From NCBI GenBank assembly GCA_964614415.1, contig CAZTLE010000069.1, positions 1 to 18,633 on the forward strand: DNA of 18,633 nt, written 5' to 3'. The translations under genes were made by a program, and so were the position numbers. This document shows, piece after piece, positions 1 to 6,367 of this stretch (the first letter of the stretch is position 1; each line of letters opens with the position of its first letter). The notes under the pieces are model-generated. The model had not been told where the DNA came from, did not search any database, and saw only the letters and a list, made by a program, of their open reading frames with translations. The DNA comes from CAZTLE01 sp964614415 (GTDB lineage Bacteria > Bacteroidota > Bacteroidia > Flavobacteriales > Flavobacteriaceae).

Positions 1-23
1 TTTTTAGATTTAATTATAAGTGG

Positions 24-31
24 CAAAAATA
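24..31 (-). promoter_or_regulatory. possible -7 element for a divergent gene beyond the left edge
   Basis: Read on the minus strand this is TATTTTTG, a full match to the Bacteroidetes -7 consensus TAnnTTTG. No TTG is seen at the expected -33 distance. The first 169 bases hold no gene, so this could drive a leftward gene outside the window. In many Flavobacteria purN lies divergent to acpP/fabF, but that gene is not visible here. AT-rich DNA produces such matches by chance. Confidence 0.25.
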
Positions 32-116
32 AAATTTTTTAAATTAATACACCACTTTAGCCCCTAAATGTGAATGTAATTTAATCAATTTTAGGCGAAG
101 TAAAACCCGATTGCCG

Positions 117-124
117 TACTTTTG
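117..124 (+). promoter_or_regulatory. probable -7 promoter element of purN
   Basis: TACTTTTG matches the Bacteroidetes -7 consensus TAnnTTTG and sits 45 nt before the purN start codon. No TTG lies 17-23 nt upstream, so only the -7 half is supported. It would transcribe purN and the overlapping RNase H gene. Confidence 0.45.
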
Positions 125-169
125 TATTTCGATTTAAAATTGTACTTCCAAACGCCTTAATTTCCTTCT

Positions 170-775
170 ATGAACAAACGTGTTGTGATCTTTGCTTCGG
201 GGAACGGGACCAACGCCCAAAACATTATCGAACACTTTCAACAAACTGCATTCGCCAAGGTCGTTCTCGTGCTCTCAAACAAGAAGGATGCCAAAGTTTT
301 AGAAAGGGCTAATAATCTGAATGTCAAAAGTTTATATTTCACAAGAGAAGAATTAAAAGATCCGGAAGGCGTACTCCAACTGCTTCGGGAACAAGATCCC
401 GATCTCATTGTTCTCGCCGGATTCTTATGGATGTTCCCCAGCCATATCCTCGAAGTGTTTCCCAACAAGGTAATCAATATCCACCCCGCACTGTTACCAA
501 AATACGGCGGAAAAGGAATGTACGGACATTATGTCCATGAGGCCGTAGTAGCCAATGGAGAAACCGAAAGTGGTATTACCATTCATTATGTGAATGAACA
601 CTACGATGAGGGCGCGATCATCTTTCAGGCCTCTGTGGCGCTTACAAAGACGGACACTCCGGAGTCCGTGGCTGCCAAAGTACATCAGCTCGAATACGAA
701 CATTTCCCGAAAGTTATTGAGACTTTGCTGCTCGAAGATGATTCTTCTGAAACCAACTCCGACGACAATGGCTAA
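170..775 (+). CDS. purN: phosphoribosylglycinamide formyltransferase (PurN)
   Basis: Transfers a formyl group from 10-formyltetrahydrofolate to GAR, the third step of de novo purine synthesis, in the cytoplasm. The 201-residue protein opens with the phosphate-binding motif ASGNGTNAQ (residues 9-17). The catalytic trio of this family is visible as N103 and H105 in NIHPALLPKYGG, and D146 in the block NEHYDEGAIIFQ. KGMYG follows the HPALLP block, as I remember it in other Bacteroidetes PurN proteins. Length is close to the usual 190-215 residues. The start ATG at 170 puts the first beta strand directly after it. The last eight bases overlap the next gene, so the two are probably cotranscribed and translationally coupled. 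Assignment is firm. Confidence 0.95.
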   Translation: MNKRVVIFASGNGTNAQNIIEHFQQTAFAKVVLVLSNKKDAKVLERANNLNVKSLYFTREELKDPEGVLQLLREQDPDLIVLAGFLWMFPSHILEVFPNKVINIHPALLPKYGGKGMYGHYVHEAVVANGETESGITIHYVNEHYDEGAIIFQASVALTKTDTPESVAAKVHQLEYEHFPKVIETLLLEDDSSETNSDDNG

Positions 776-1400
776 ACAGAAATACTATGTCGTTTGGTTC
801 AGTTTGGAAACAGGAATCTTTGACTCCTGGGAAAAATGCAAAGCCGCTATTGCCGGGGTGAAAGGCGCACAATATATGTCGTTTGAAACACTGGCAGAAG
901 CAAAAAAGGCCTATGACCGCGAGTATGCAGATTACAAGGGTACCCGAAATAAAAAGAAAACTCTTACCCCCGAAGAATTAAAGCGTATCGGGGAGCCGAA
1001 CCTGTACTCTATCTCTGTGGATGCTGCTTCCAGCGGAAACCCGGGAATCATGGAATACAGGGGTGTGGATACTCAAACGCACAAACAACTTTTCCATCAG
1101 GGGCCCTTTAAAGACGGAACCAATAATATAGGTGAATTCCTGGCCCTTGTTCATGGCCTGGCCTATCTGAAAAAGATCGATAGCGACCGAATGATCTATA
1201 CGGATTCGCGCATTGCCCAGGGATGGGTGAAGAAGAAGCGATGTAATACCAAGCTAAAACGCACCCGAAAGAATCAGAAACTGTTCGAGCTGATCGCCCG
1301 CGCCGAACACTGGTTAAGGAACAATCGATATGACACCAAAATAGTGAAGTGGGAAACCAGGGCCTGGGGAGAAATTCCTGCCGACTTTGGAAGAAAATAG
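768..1400 (+). CDS. rnhA: ribonuclease HI with viroplasmin-like hybrid-binding domain
   Basis: Degrades the RNA strand of RNA:DNA hybrids (R-loops, primers). I place the start at the ATG at 768, not at an in-frame ATG 58 codons earlier that lies inside purN, because the conserved domain begins right after it (MAKQKYYVVW). The product has 210 residues. Residues 4-50 form the viroplasmin/hybrid-binding domain, with the signature GIFDSWEKCK followed by GAQYMSFET. A basic linker leads to the RNase H fold with the catalytic carboxylates D85 (SVDAASSGNPG), E123 (NIGEFLAL), D146 (YTDSRIAQGW) and D206 (IPADFGRK). The gene overlaps purN by 8 bp. The gene symbol follows function; other RNase H genes may exist in the genome. 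Confidence 0.92.
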   Translation: MAKQKYYVVWFSLETGIFDSWEKCKAAIAGVKGAQYMSFETLAEAKKAYDREYADYKGTRNKKKTLTPEELKRIGEPNLYSISVDAASSGNPGIMEYRGVDTQTHKQLFHQGPFKDGTNNIGEFLALVHGLAYLKKIDSDRMIYTDSRIAQGWVKKKRCNTKLKRTRKNQKLFELIARAEHWLRNNRYDTKIVKWETRAWGEIPADFGRK

Positions 1401-1409
1401 ATTATCCCC

Positions 1410-1453
1410 ACTGTTCTCATCTCCTTCGTGGAGCTCGTCGGCAGTAATTTTTT
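1410..1453 (+). terminator. weak possible terminator after rnhA
   Basis: Nested short pairs ACTG/CAGT (1410-1413 with 1442-1445) and CTCC/GGAG (1421-1424 with 1430-1433) precede a run of six T. The outer and inner pairs are separated by poorly matched bases, so the hairpin is weak. It may end the purN-rnhA transcript, or be chance. Confidence 0.25.
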
Positions 1454-1520
1454 ATCCAATTTTTTCGATTCCTGTTGTAATGATTAACACCGTTATGCTA
1501 CTAAGGCTAAAAATCCAGGC

Positions 1521-2144
1521 ATGACAAGGACCTTTATAGTTTCGGTGATCTTACTTATATCTTTTTCGACAGGAATCGCCCAATCCGAATGGAAGTTCAA
1601 GAAAGTGGATGAAAATGGGATCGAGATCTTCACCAGAGATAAAAACGATTCACCTTATAAAGAATACCGAATTACTGCCTTGTTACCAACACAGCCGGAA
1701 ACCATCCTTAAAGAATTGATCGAAGCTCCTAAATATATGGAAGGTGCCGAGCCCGGTGTGAGCTATTATCTCAAGGAGCAAGGTCCTGATCAGCATCTGT
1801 TCTATGTAGTGAAGAAGCTTCCCTGGCCCATTAAGGATCGAGACCTCATAACGTTAATTACTGTAAAGCGACCTTCGGACGATACCATAATATTAACTAT
1901 GGAAGGATTTCCTGAAGGCCTTCCCCTTGTAAAGAACACCATCCGCATTAAAAACCTCATGGGGCAATGGACCCTAAAAAAGTCTGGCGATAACACAGCG
2001 GTTACCCAGCAATTATTTGTTGATCCCGAGGGATCACTTCCTCCCTTCGTAACCAATTCCATGCTCACCAAAGGCCCCTACAAAACCTTTCTCGAACTCC
2101 TCGATGTTGCCAAAAATGACAAATCGCAGGACTTAGGCATCTAA
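1521..2144 (+). CDS. secreted START-domain (lipid-binding fold) protein
   Basis: A 207-residue protein with an N-terminal signal peptide (hydrophobic residues 4-20, likely cleaved after GIAQ), so exported to the periplasm or a membrane surface. The remainder looks like a START/StAR-related helix-grip domain. It shows the early WKFKKVDENGIEIFTR segment, a central LPWPIKDRDLITL segment resembling the PWPxxxRDxV motif of START proteins, and a C-terminal amphipathic helix beginning PPFVTNSMLTKGPYKTF. START domains bind hydrophobic ligands; the ligand here cannot be told. No clear promoter or ribosome site is visible in the 120 bp upstream. It sits between rnhA and the kinase gene on the same strand. 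Confidence 0.8.
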   Translation: MTRTFIVSVILLISFSTGIAQSEWKFKKVDENGIEIFTRDKNDSPYKEYRITALLPTQPETILKELIEAPKYMEGAEPGVSYYLKEQGPDQHLFYVVKKLPWPIKDRDLITLITVKRPSDDTIILTMEGFPEGLPLVKNTIRIKNLMGQWTLKKSGDNTAVTQQLFVDPEGSLPPFVTNSMLTKGPYKTFLELLDVAKNDKSQDLGI

Positions 2145-2171
2145 AACATGTGGGGTTGTAATTAATCCCAT

Positions 2172-2179
2172 TATATTTG
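2172..2179 (+). promoter_or_regulatory. -7 promoter element of the PfkB kinase gene
   Basis: TATATTTG is a full TAnnTTTG match ending 12 nt before the kinase ATG. The nearest upstream TTG (2156-2158) is only 13 nt away, shorter than the usual 17-23. A start a few bases downstream would give a near-leaderless mRNA. Confidence 0.5.
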
Positions 2180-2191
2180 CAAAAAATTTGA

Positions 2192-3118
2192 ATGAGCAAA
2201 CTTGTTATCGTCGGAACGGTAGCTTTCGATGCCATAGAAACTCCCTTCGGAAAAACCGATAAAATTCTCGGTGGAGCAGCCACGTTTATAGGCCTGGCAG
2301 CCTCACAGTTCAAAGTAGACGGAGCGATCGTATCGGTCGTAGGAGGTGACTTTCCTTCTCAGTATATTTCACTTTTACAGGATCGGGGTATGAACGTTTC
2401 CGGGATTGAGATCATTCCCGACGGAAAGACCTTCTTCTGGAGTGGAAAATATCACAACGATATGAATACCCGGGATACCCTGGCCACCGAATTAAACGTA
2501 CTGGCCGATTTCAACCCTGTTGTTCCGGAAACCTACAGAGATGCCGAAGTTGTAATGCTTGGGAATTTACATCCTAATATCCAAATGAGTGTTATCGATC
2601 AGATGACACAAAAACCGAAACTGGTCATTCTGGATACTATGAATTTCTGGATGGACAATACCTGGGATGAATTGTTGGCTGTCATTAAGAAGGTAGACGT
2701 TATTACAATTAACGATGAGGAGGCCCGGCAACTTACCGGGGAGTATTCGTTGGTTGTTGCCGCCCGGAAGATCATGGATATGGGGCCCGATTATGTTGTG
2801 ATCAAAAAAGGAGAGCACGGCGCGTTACTGTTTTACGGTGATGATGTCTTCTTTGCACCGGCACTTCCGCTGGAGGAAGTATTTGATCCAACCGGAGCGG
2901 GAGATACATTTGCCGGAGGCTTTGCAGGTTACCTTGCCCGAACGGGAGACTACAGTTATGAGAATATGAAGAATGCGATTGTCTTCGGATCGGCATTAGC
3001 CTCTTTTTGTGTGGAGAAATTTGGAACCGAACGCCTTACCGAACTTTCGAAACAGGAAGTGCAGCGGCGGCTGCATCAGTTCAAGAGTCTAACACAATTC
3101 GATATCGAGTTAACCTAA
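2192..3118 (+). CDS. PfkB/ribokinase-family sugar or nucleoside kinase
   Basis: A 308-residue kinase of the PfkB (ribokinase/adenosine kinase) superfamily, which uses ATP to phosphorylate a hydroxymethyl group of a sugar or nucleoside. The N-terminal substrate side shows the glycine-rich GGAATFIGLAAS segment (residues 28-39). The C-terminal signature is DPTGAGDTFAGGF, in which D238 is the expected catalytic base and GAG the anion hole. Length is normal for the family. Substrate is not deducible; being next to a PRPP-binding amidotransferase relative suggests a nucleoside or ribose, but that is inference. The gene has its own -7 element and ends at a strong terminator, so it may be monocistronic. 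Confidence 0.88.
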   Translation: MSKLVIVGTVAFDAIETPFGKTDKILGGAATFIGLAASQFKVDGAIVSVVGGDFPSQYISLLQDRGMNVSGIEIIPDGKTFFWSGKYHNDMNTRDTLATELNVLADFNPVVPETYRDAEVVMLGNLHPNIQMSVIDQMTQKPKLVILDTMNFWMDNTWDELLAVIKKVDVITINDEEARQLTGEYSLVVAARKIMDMGPDYVVIKKGEHGALLFYGDDVFFAPALPLEEVFDPTGAGDTFAGGFAGYLARTGDYSYENMKNAIVFGSALASFCVEKFGTERLTELSKQEVQRRLHQFKSLTQFDIELT

Positions 3119-3122
3119 TAAC

Positions 3123-3149
3123 ACGCCCTGATTTTTCGGGGCGTTTTTT
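3123..3149 (+). terminator. strong intrinsic terminator after the PfkB gene
   Basis: A 9-bp stem (3123-3131 with 3136-3144, one T-G wobble) closes a TTTT loop and runs into six T. It lies 5 nt after the kinase stop codon and about 20 nt before the next start codon, so the next gene must start from a promoter inside or just after it, or rely on readthrough. Confidence 0.9.
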
Positions 3150-3170
3150 GTAGATTTATAAAGGTATAAT

Positions 3171-5069
3171 ATGAGCGACGCCCTTAAACACGAATGTGGA
3201 ATAGCCATGATCCGGTTACTAAAACCGCTGGAGTACTATAAAGAAAAATATGGTACGGCTTTCTACGGGGTAAACAAAATGTATCTCATGATGGAGAAGC
3301 AGCATAACCGGGGACAGGACGGTGCCGGTTTTGCCAGTATTAAACTTGATGTTTCTCCGGGCGAACGTTACATAAGCCGGGTTCGATCCAACGAACCTCA
3401 ACCCATACAGGATATTTTCTCACAGATCAATGGTCGCATCAATGAAGAATTCAAGGCACATCCCGAATATGCCAACGATGTGGCGGCTCAAAAGAAGAAC
3501 ATTCCTTACATCGGGGAATTACTTTTAGGTCATGTGAGATATGGTACGTTTGGAATCAATAGTGTGGAGAACGTACACCCTTTCCTGCGCCAAAACAACT
3601 GGATGCATCGCAACCTGATCATCGCGGGAAATTTCAACATGACCAATACCACCCAGTTATTCGACAACCTTATCCGATTGGGAATGCACCCCAAGGAAAA
3701 GGCTGATACCATTACTGTAATGGAAAAAATCGGTCACTTCCTGGATGATGCTGTGCGCAAGTTATACAAGAAGGCAAAGGCCGACGGGCTTAACAAGCGG
3801 GAAGCTTCTCCTTATATAGTAGAAAATCTCAATGTCGCCAAGATCCTTAGGAAATCGGCCAAGAACTGGGATGGTGGTTATGCTATGGCCGGGATGCTGG
3901 GGCACGGAGATGCGTTTGTCTTGAGAGACCCTGCGGGTATTCGCCCTACCTATTATTATAAAGATGATGAGGTAGTTGTTATTGCTTCTGAAAGACCGGC
4001 TATTCAAACCGTATTCAATGTACCGTTCGATGCAGTGACCGAACTGGAGCCCGGACACGCACTCATTATGAAAAAGAGCGGGAACGCCAGTGTGGAGCGG
4101 ATATTGAAACCTCTGGAGCGCAAATCCTGTTCTTTCGAACGTATTTATTTCTCGCGCGGAAGTGACGCCGAGATATATCAGGAGCGAAAAGAACTCGGAA
4201 AACTGGTTATGCCAAAAGTGTTGGAAAGTATACAACACGATACTGAAAACACGGTGTTCTCATTTATCCCCAACACAGCCGAAACTTCATTCTATGGAAT
4301 GTTGGAAGCCGCCCAGGACGAGCTGAACAAACAAAAGAATGAAGCGATTCTGGCCGAAAAGAATACGTTAACGGAAGAACGTTTAACCCAGATACAGTCA
4401 CATAAGATCCGTACGGAGAAGATCGCTATCAAGGACGTTAAGCTCCGAACCTTTATCACCGAGGATAGCAGCAGAGATGACCTCGTAGCTCACGTGTACG
4501 ATGTTACATACGGGGTAGTGCGACCCGAAGACAACCTGGTCATTATTGACGACAGTATCGTTCGTGGAACCACACTTAAGAAGAGTATTCTCAAAATGCT
4601 CGATCGTCTGCGACCTAAACAAATCGTTGTTGTGTCTTCAGCTCCCCAAATAAGATACCCCGATTGCTACGGGATCGATATGGCGCGGCTGGAACATCTC
4701 ATCGCTTTCCAGGCGGCCCTTGCACTTCATGAGGAACAAGGTACCTCCCAAATCGTTGAGGATATTTATAACAAGTGCAAAGCGGAGTTGGAGCTTGAGG
4801 ATAAAGACATGGTAAATCATGTAAAAGAACTATATGCGCCATTTACCGATGAGCAACTGTCGGACAAGATCGCATCCATCATGTCCAATAATAGTATCAA
4901 TGCGAAAGTAAAGGTCATCTTCCAATCGGTAAGCGACCTTCACAAGGCATGTCCTAAGAATCTGGGAGACTGGTACTTCACGGGGGATTACCCCACCCCG
5001 GGTGGTAATCGCGTGGTGAATAAAGCATACATTAACTTCTACGAGGGCAATCCGGAGCGAGCCTACTAG
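3171..5069 (+). CDS. amidophosphoribosyltransferase-like protein (class II glutamine amidotransferase + PRTase)
   Basis: A 632-residue relative of PurF, the enzyme that makes phosphoribosylamine from PRPP and glutamine. C9 in KHECGIAMI is the candidate N-terminal nucleophile, exposed only if the first eight residues are cleaved off. HNRGQDGAG (about residue 46) and GHVRYGTFG (R123) are class II amidotransferase motifs. The usual HNGN oxyanion segment reads AGNFN (residues 152-156). The PRPP loop is VIIDDSIVRGTTLKK, with DDSIVRGTT at 460-468. PurF is normally 450-510 residues; the extra length includes a charged, probably helical insertion around 380-430 and a long C-terminal extension. AAAGG about 8 nt before the ATG may be a weak ribosome site. 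It may be a PurF paralogue rather than the housekeeping enzyme, so I give no symbol. Confidence 0.82.
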   Translation: MSDALKHECGIAMIRLLKPLEYYKEKYGTAFYGVNKMYLMMEKQHNRGQDGAGFASIKLDVSPGERYISRVRSNEPQPIQDIFSQINGRINEEFKAHPEYANDVAAQKKNIPYIGELLLGHVRYGTFGINSVENVHPFLRQNNWMHRNLIIAGNFNMTNTTQLFDNLIRLGMHPKEKADTITVMEKIGHFLDDAVRKLYKKAKADGLNKREASPYIVENLNVAKILRKSAKNWDGGYAMAGMLGHGDAFVLRDPAGIRPTYYYKDDEVVVIASERPAIQTVFNVPFDAVTELEPGHALIMKKSGNASVERILKPLERKSCSFERIYFSRGSDAEIYQERKELGKLVMPKVLESIQHDTENTVFSFIPNTAETSFYGMLEAAQDELNKQKNEAILAEKNTLTEERLTQIQSHKIRTEKIAIKDVKLRTFITEDSSRDDLVAHVYDVTYGVVRPEDNLVIIDDSIVRGTTLKKSILKMLDRLRPKQIVVVSSAPQIRYPDCYGIDMARLEHLIAFQAALALHEEQGTSQIVEDIYNKCKAELELEDKDMVNHVKELYAPFTDEQLSDKIASIMSNNSINAKVKVIFQSVSDLHKACPKNLGDWYFTGDYPTPGGNRVVNKAYINFYEGNPERAY

Positions 5070-5176
5070 TTCTTAAATTTGGCTTAACAATTTGGCAAAA
5101 TATGCCGTTTATCGATGTTAACGTGCATTTAATCTAAAAGTAGGAAAAATCTGCTTTTTTTTAATTCCAGTTATGT
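5070..5176 (+). other. intergenic, A/T-rich; possible weak terminator
   Basis: No gene is visible. GGAAAAATCTGC followed by nine T (about 5143-5163) could fold A-run on T-run and help end the upstream transcript. A related stretch, TAGGAAAAGCTGCTTTTT, recurs near 5791 upstream of the second small-RNA-like unit. TTAATCTAAAA is likewise shared (5129-5139 and 5826-5836), so the duplication seems to have included upstream DNA. Confidence 0.35.
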
Positions 5177-5184
5177 TATATTTG
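5177..5184 (+). promoter_or_regulatory. -7 promoter element of repeat unit 1
   Basis: TATATTTG matches the -7 consensus exactly. At the position where the second unit has its -33 TTG (19-nt spacer) this copy has TTT inside a T run, so it may be weaker. It is followed by AGCATACCAT, as in unit 2. Confidence 0.45.
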
Positions 5185-5187
5185 AGC

Positions 5188-5244
5188 ATACCATAGCATA
5201 AGTAGGTTAAGTTCATGGTAAGATTTGGGGCAAAAAAGGTAAAC
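5188..5244 (+). ncRNA. putative small RNA, unit 1, left part cut by the assembly gap
   Basis: Begins a few bases after the TATATTTG element. It contains the 5' hairpin TACCAT / ATGGTA (6 bp, 20-nt loop) and the 5' arm of the terminator-like hairpin, then stops at the N run. The last 55 bases are repeated exactly after the gap, so the intact unit probably continues at 5400. No protein family or known RNA is recognised. Confidence 0.4.
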
Positions 5245-5344
5245 NNNNNNNNNNNNNNNNNNNNNNNNNNNNNNNNNNNNNNNNNNNNNNNNNNNNNNNN
5301 NNNNNNNNNNNNNNNNNNNNNNNNNNNNNNNNNNNNNNNNNNNN
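5245..5344. other. 100-N scaffold gap, probably zero or negative real length
   Basis: Exactly 100 N, a conventional placeholder. The 55 bases before it (5190-5244) and the 55 after it (5345-5399) are identical. That is the pattern left when two contigs overlap by one k-mer of 55 and were joined without merging. An extra tandem copy inside the gap is the alternative. Confidence 0.8.
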
Positions 5345-5428
5345 ACCATAGCATAAGTAGGTTAAGTTCATGGTAAGATTTGGGGCAAAAAAGGTAAACT
5401 CTCGTTTACCTTTTTTATTTGCACCAAA
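5345..5428 (+). ncRNA. putative small RNA, unit 1, right part with terminator hairpin
   Basis: Contains the 5' hairpin (ACCAT/ATGGT) and then a perfect inverted repeat of 13 bp: A6 GGTAAAC, loop TCTC, GTTTACC T6. ATTTGG before and CCAAAT after it extend the stem with a mismatch and a small bulge. Read in the forward direction this is an intrinsic terminator. With the promoter before the gap, the transcript would be roughly 75 nt. Confidence 0.42.
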
Positions 5429-5514
5429 TTCAAGCGGGGTGGCGAGCAGTAGCTTTTCATAAATTGCGTAGCATGAAAAGCAAATGCGAGCCGTTTCACA
5501 TCTCCACCAACTCA
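5402..5514 (+). repeat. 113-bp tandem repeat, copy A1
   Basis: Starts in the 3' arm of the terminator hairpin and runs to CCAACTC. It contains GGGGTGGCGAGCAGTAGC, then stem CTTTTCAT (5453-5460), loop AAATTGCGTAGC and stem ATGAAAAG (5473-5480). Positions 5402-5490 match 6142-6230 with one mismatch in 89, so A1 and A3 are recent duplicates. Confidence 0.85.
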
Positions 5515-5627
5515 TCGTTTACTTTATTTCATTAACCCAAATCCTCACCGGATGACGAGCAGTAGCTTTTCATAAATTGCGTAGCACGAAAAGAGAATAC
5601 GAGCCGTTTCACGTCCTCACTAACTCT
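5515..5627 (+). repeat. 113-bp tandem repeat, copy A2
   Basis: The GAGCAGTAGC core lies exactly 113 bp after that of A1. The stem is CTTTTCAT with ACGAAAAG, giving one A-C mismatch, around the same loop AAATTGCGTAGC. It is more diverged from A1 than A3 is, and aligns best to A4, 740 bp downstream. Confidence 0.8.
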
Positions 5628-5639
5628 CCAATTACTTTG

Positions 5640-5840
5640 TTTAGTTCCGCACCTTACACAGGAGAAATAGAGACCCTGCCTCCGGTATAAGACTCTTGCC
5701 TTATGAAAGGATCGCTTGTCTGATTTCTTGCTTTTATCCTTTGATTTTCACACCTTTCTGACGTAAACCCTCTTTATCATACTGATTTACTAGGAAAAGC
5801 TGCTTTTTAACGAAAAAAAGGGCTCTTAATCTAAAATTTC
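5640..5840. other. single-copy stretch inside the repeat island
   Basis: No repeat core and no plausible gene. A weak hairpin ATAAG/CTTAT lies near 5687-5704. The end (5791-5840) resembles the DNA upstream of repeat unit 1. I see nothing else. Confidence 0.5.
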
Positions 5841-5870
5841 TTGTCGGAAAAACTGATTCAAGTATATTTG
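5841..5870 (+). promoter_or_regulatory. complete Bacteroidetes promoter of repeat unit 2
   Basis: TTG at 5841-5843, a 19-nt spacer, and TATATTTG at 5863-5870. This is the same architecture as the ompA promoter in this window. There is no open reading frame of ordinary length downstream, so the product is probably a short RNA. Confidence 0.65.
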
Positions 5871-5873
5871 AGC

Positions 5874-5948
5874 ATACCATAGCATAAGTAGGTTAAGTTC
5901 ATGGTAGATTTGGGGCAAAAAAAGGTAAACTCTCGTTTACCTTTTTTT
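5874..5948 (+). ncRNA. putative small RNA, unit 2 (complete)
   Basis: The transcript should start about 4-7 nt after the -7 element, directly at TACCAT. It would contain a 6-bp hairpin (TACCAT / ATGGTA with a 20-nt loop), a short G-rich linker GATTTGGGG, and a terminator hairpin A7 GGTAAAC TCTC GTTTACC T7, for a length near 75 nt. Unit 1 is almost identical over this span. No known RNA family is recognised. A 24-codon reading frame (5901-5975) overlaps it but looks incidental. Transcription is inferred from promoter and terminator only. Confidence 0.5.
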
Positions 5949-5959
5949 ATTGGACCAAA

Positions 5960-6010
5960 TCGTTCGGGGTGCTGAGCGAGAGCGAAGCGTTTCCACTTCC
6001 TCCCAAACTC
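5960..6010 (+). repeat. short repeat variant S1 (lacks the inner stem-loop)
   Basis: GGGGTGCTGAGC, then GAAGCGTTTCCACTTCC, ending in AAACTC. It aligns to both flanks of the 113-bp repeat but lacks about 30 nt holding the CTTTTCAT hairpin. It follows repeat unit 2 just as A1 follows unit 1. Confidence 0.7.
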
Positions 6011-6037
6011 TCGTAAAACTTTATTGAATTAGATCAT

Positions 6038-6074
6038 CACAGGACGGCTAAGTCATTACCACTACTCAAACACC
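6038..6074 (+). repeat. degenerate repeat remnant
   Basis: AGGACGGCTAAGTCATTACC resembles the end of copy A5 (GGATGGTGAAGTCGTTACC). The rest of the unit is not recognisable. Confidence 0.4.
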
Positions 6075-6095
6075 CCTTTTTTATTTCCAAAACTC

Positions 6096-6140
6096 AGGGG
6101 TGCTGAGCGCCAGCGAAGCGTTTCCACTTCCCCCTAACTC
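6096..6140 (+). repeat. short repeat variant S2 (lacks the inner stem-loop)
   Basis: AGGGGTGCTGAGCGCCAGC, then GAAGCGTTTCCACTTCCCCC. It is nearly identical to S1 and joins directly to copy A3. GGGGTG can pair with CCACTTCCCC, allowing a bulge. Confidence 0.7.
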
Positions 6141-6141
6141 A

Positions 6142-6254
6142 TCGTTTACCTTTTTTATTTGCACCAAATTCAAGCGGGGTGGCGAGCAGTAGCTTTTCAT
6201 AAATTGCGTAGCATGAAAAGCAAGTGCGAGTCGTTTTCCATCTCCACTAACTCT
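6142..6254 (+). repeat. 113-bp tandem repeat, copy A3
   Basis: Matches A1 at an exact offset of 740 bp, 88 of 89 positions over 6142-6230. The stem is CTTTTCAT / ATGAAAAG with loop AAATTGCGTAGC (6193-6220). It starts with the 3' arm of the terminator hairpin but has no matching 5' arm, so here that arm cannot form a terminator. Confidence 0.85.
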
Positions 6255-6367
6255 CCATTTACCTCATCTTAGCAAACCAAATCGTCACGGGGTGGCGAGC
6301 AGTAGCTTTTCGTAAATTGCGTAGCACGAAAAGGGAATGCGAGCCGTTTCTCATCTCCGCCAACTCT
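6255..6367 (+). repeat. 113-bp tandem repeat, copy A4
   Basis: The core lies 113 bp after that of A3. The stem is CTTTTCGT / ACGAAAAG (6306-6313 with 6326-6333): both sides changed relative to A1/A3 so pairing is kept. The loop AAATTGCGTAGC is unchanged. Confidence 0.85.

Noticed and set aside
594..767. 58-codon N-terminal extension of the RNase H gene
   Set aside because: It lies inside purN in another frame and adds no conserved sequence; the hybrid-binding domain begins at the ATG at 768.
5213..5515. Minus-strand reading frame of about 100 codons across the gap
   Set aside because: About a third is N, the rest is the hairpin and repeat A1 read backwards, and no domain or start signal supports it.
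5177..5960. Retron-type ncRNA
   Set aside because: No reverse transcriptase or effector gene lies nearby, and the transcript would be about 75 nt with no a1/a2 pairing flanks.
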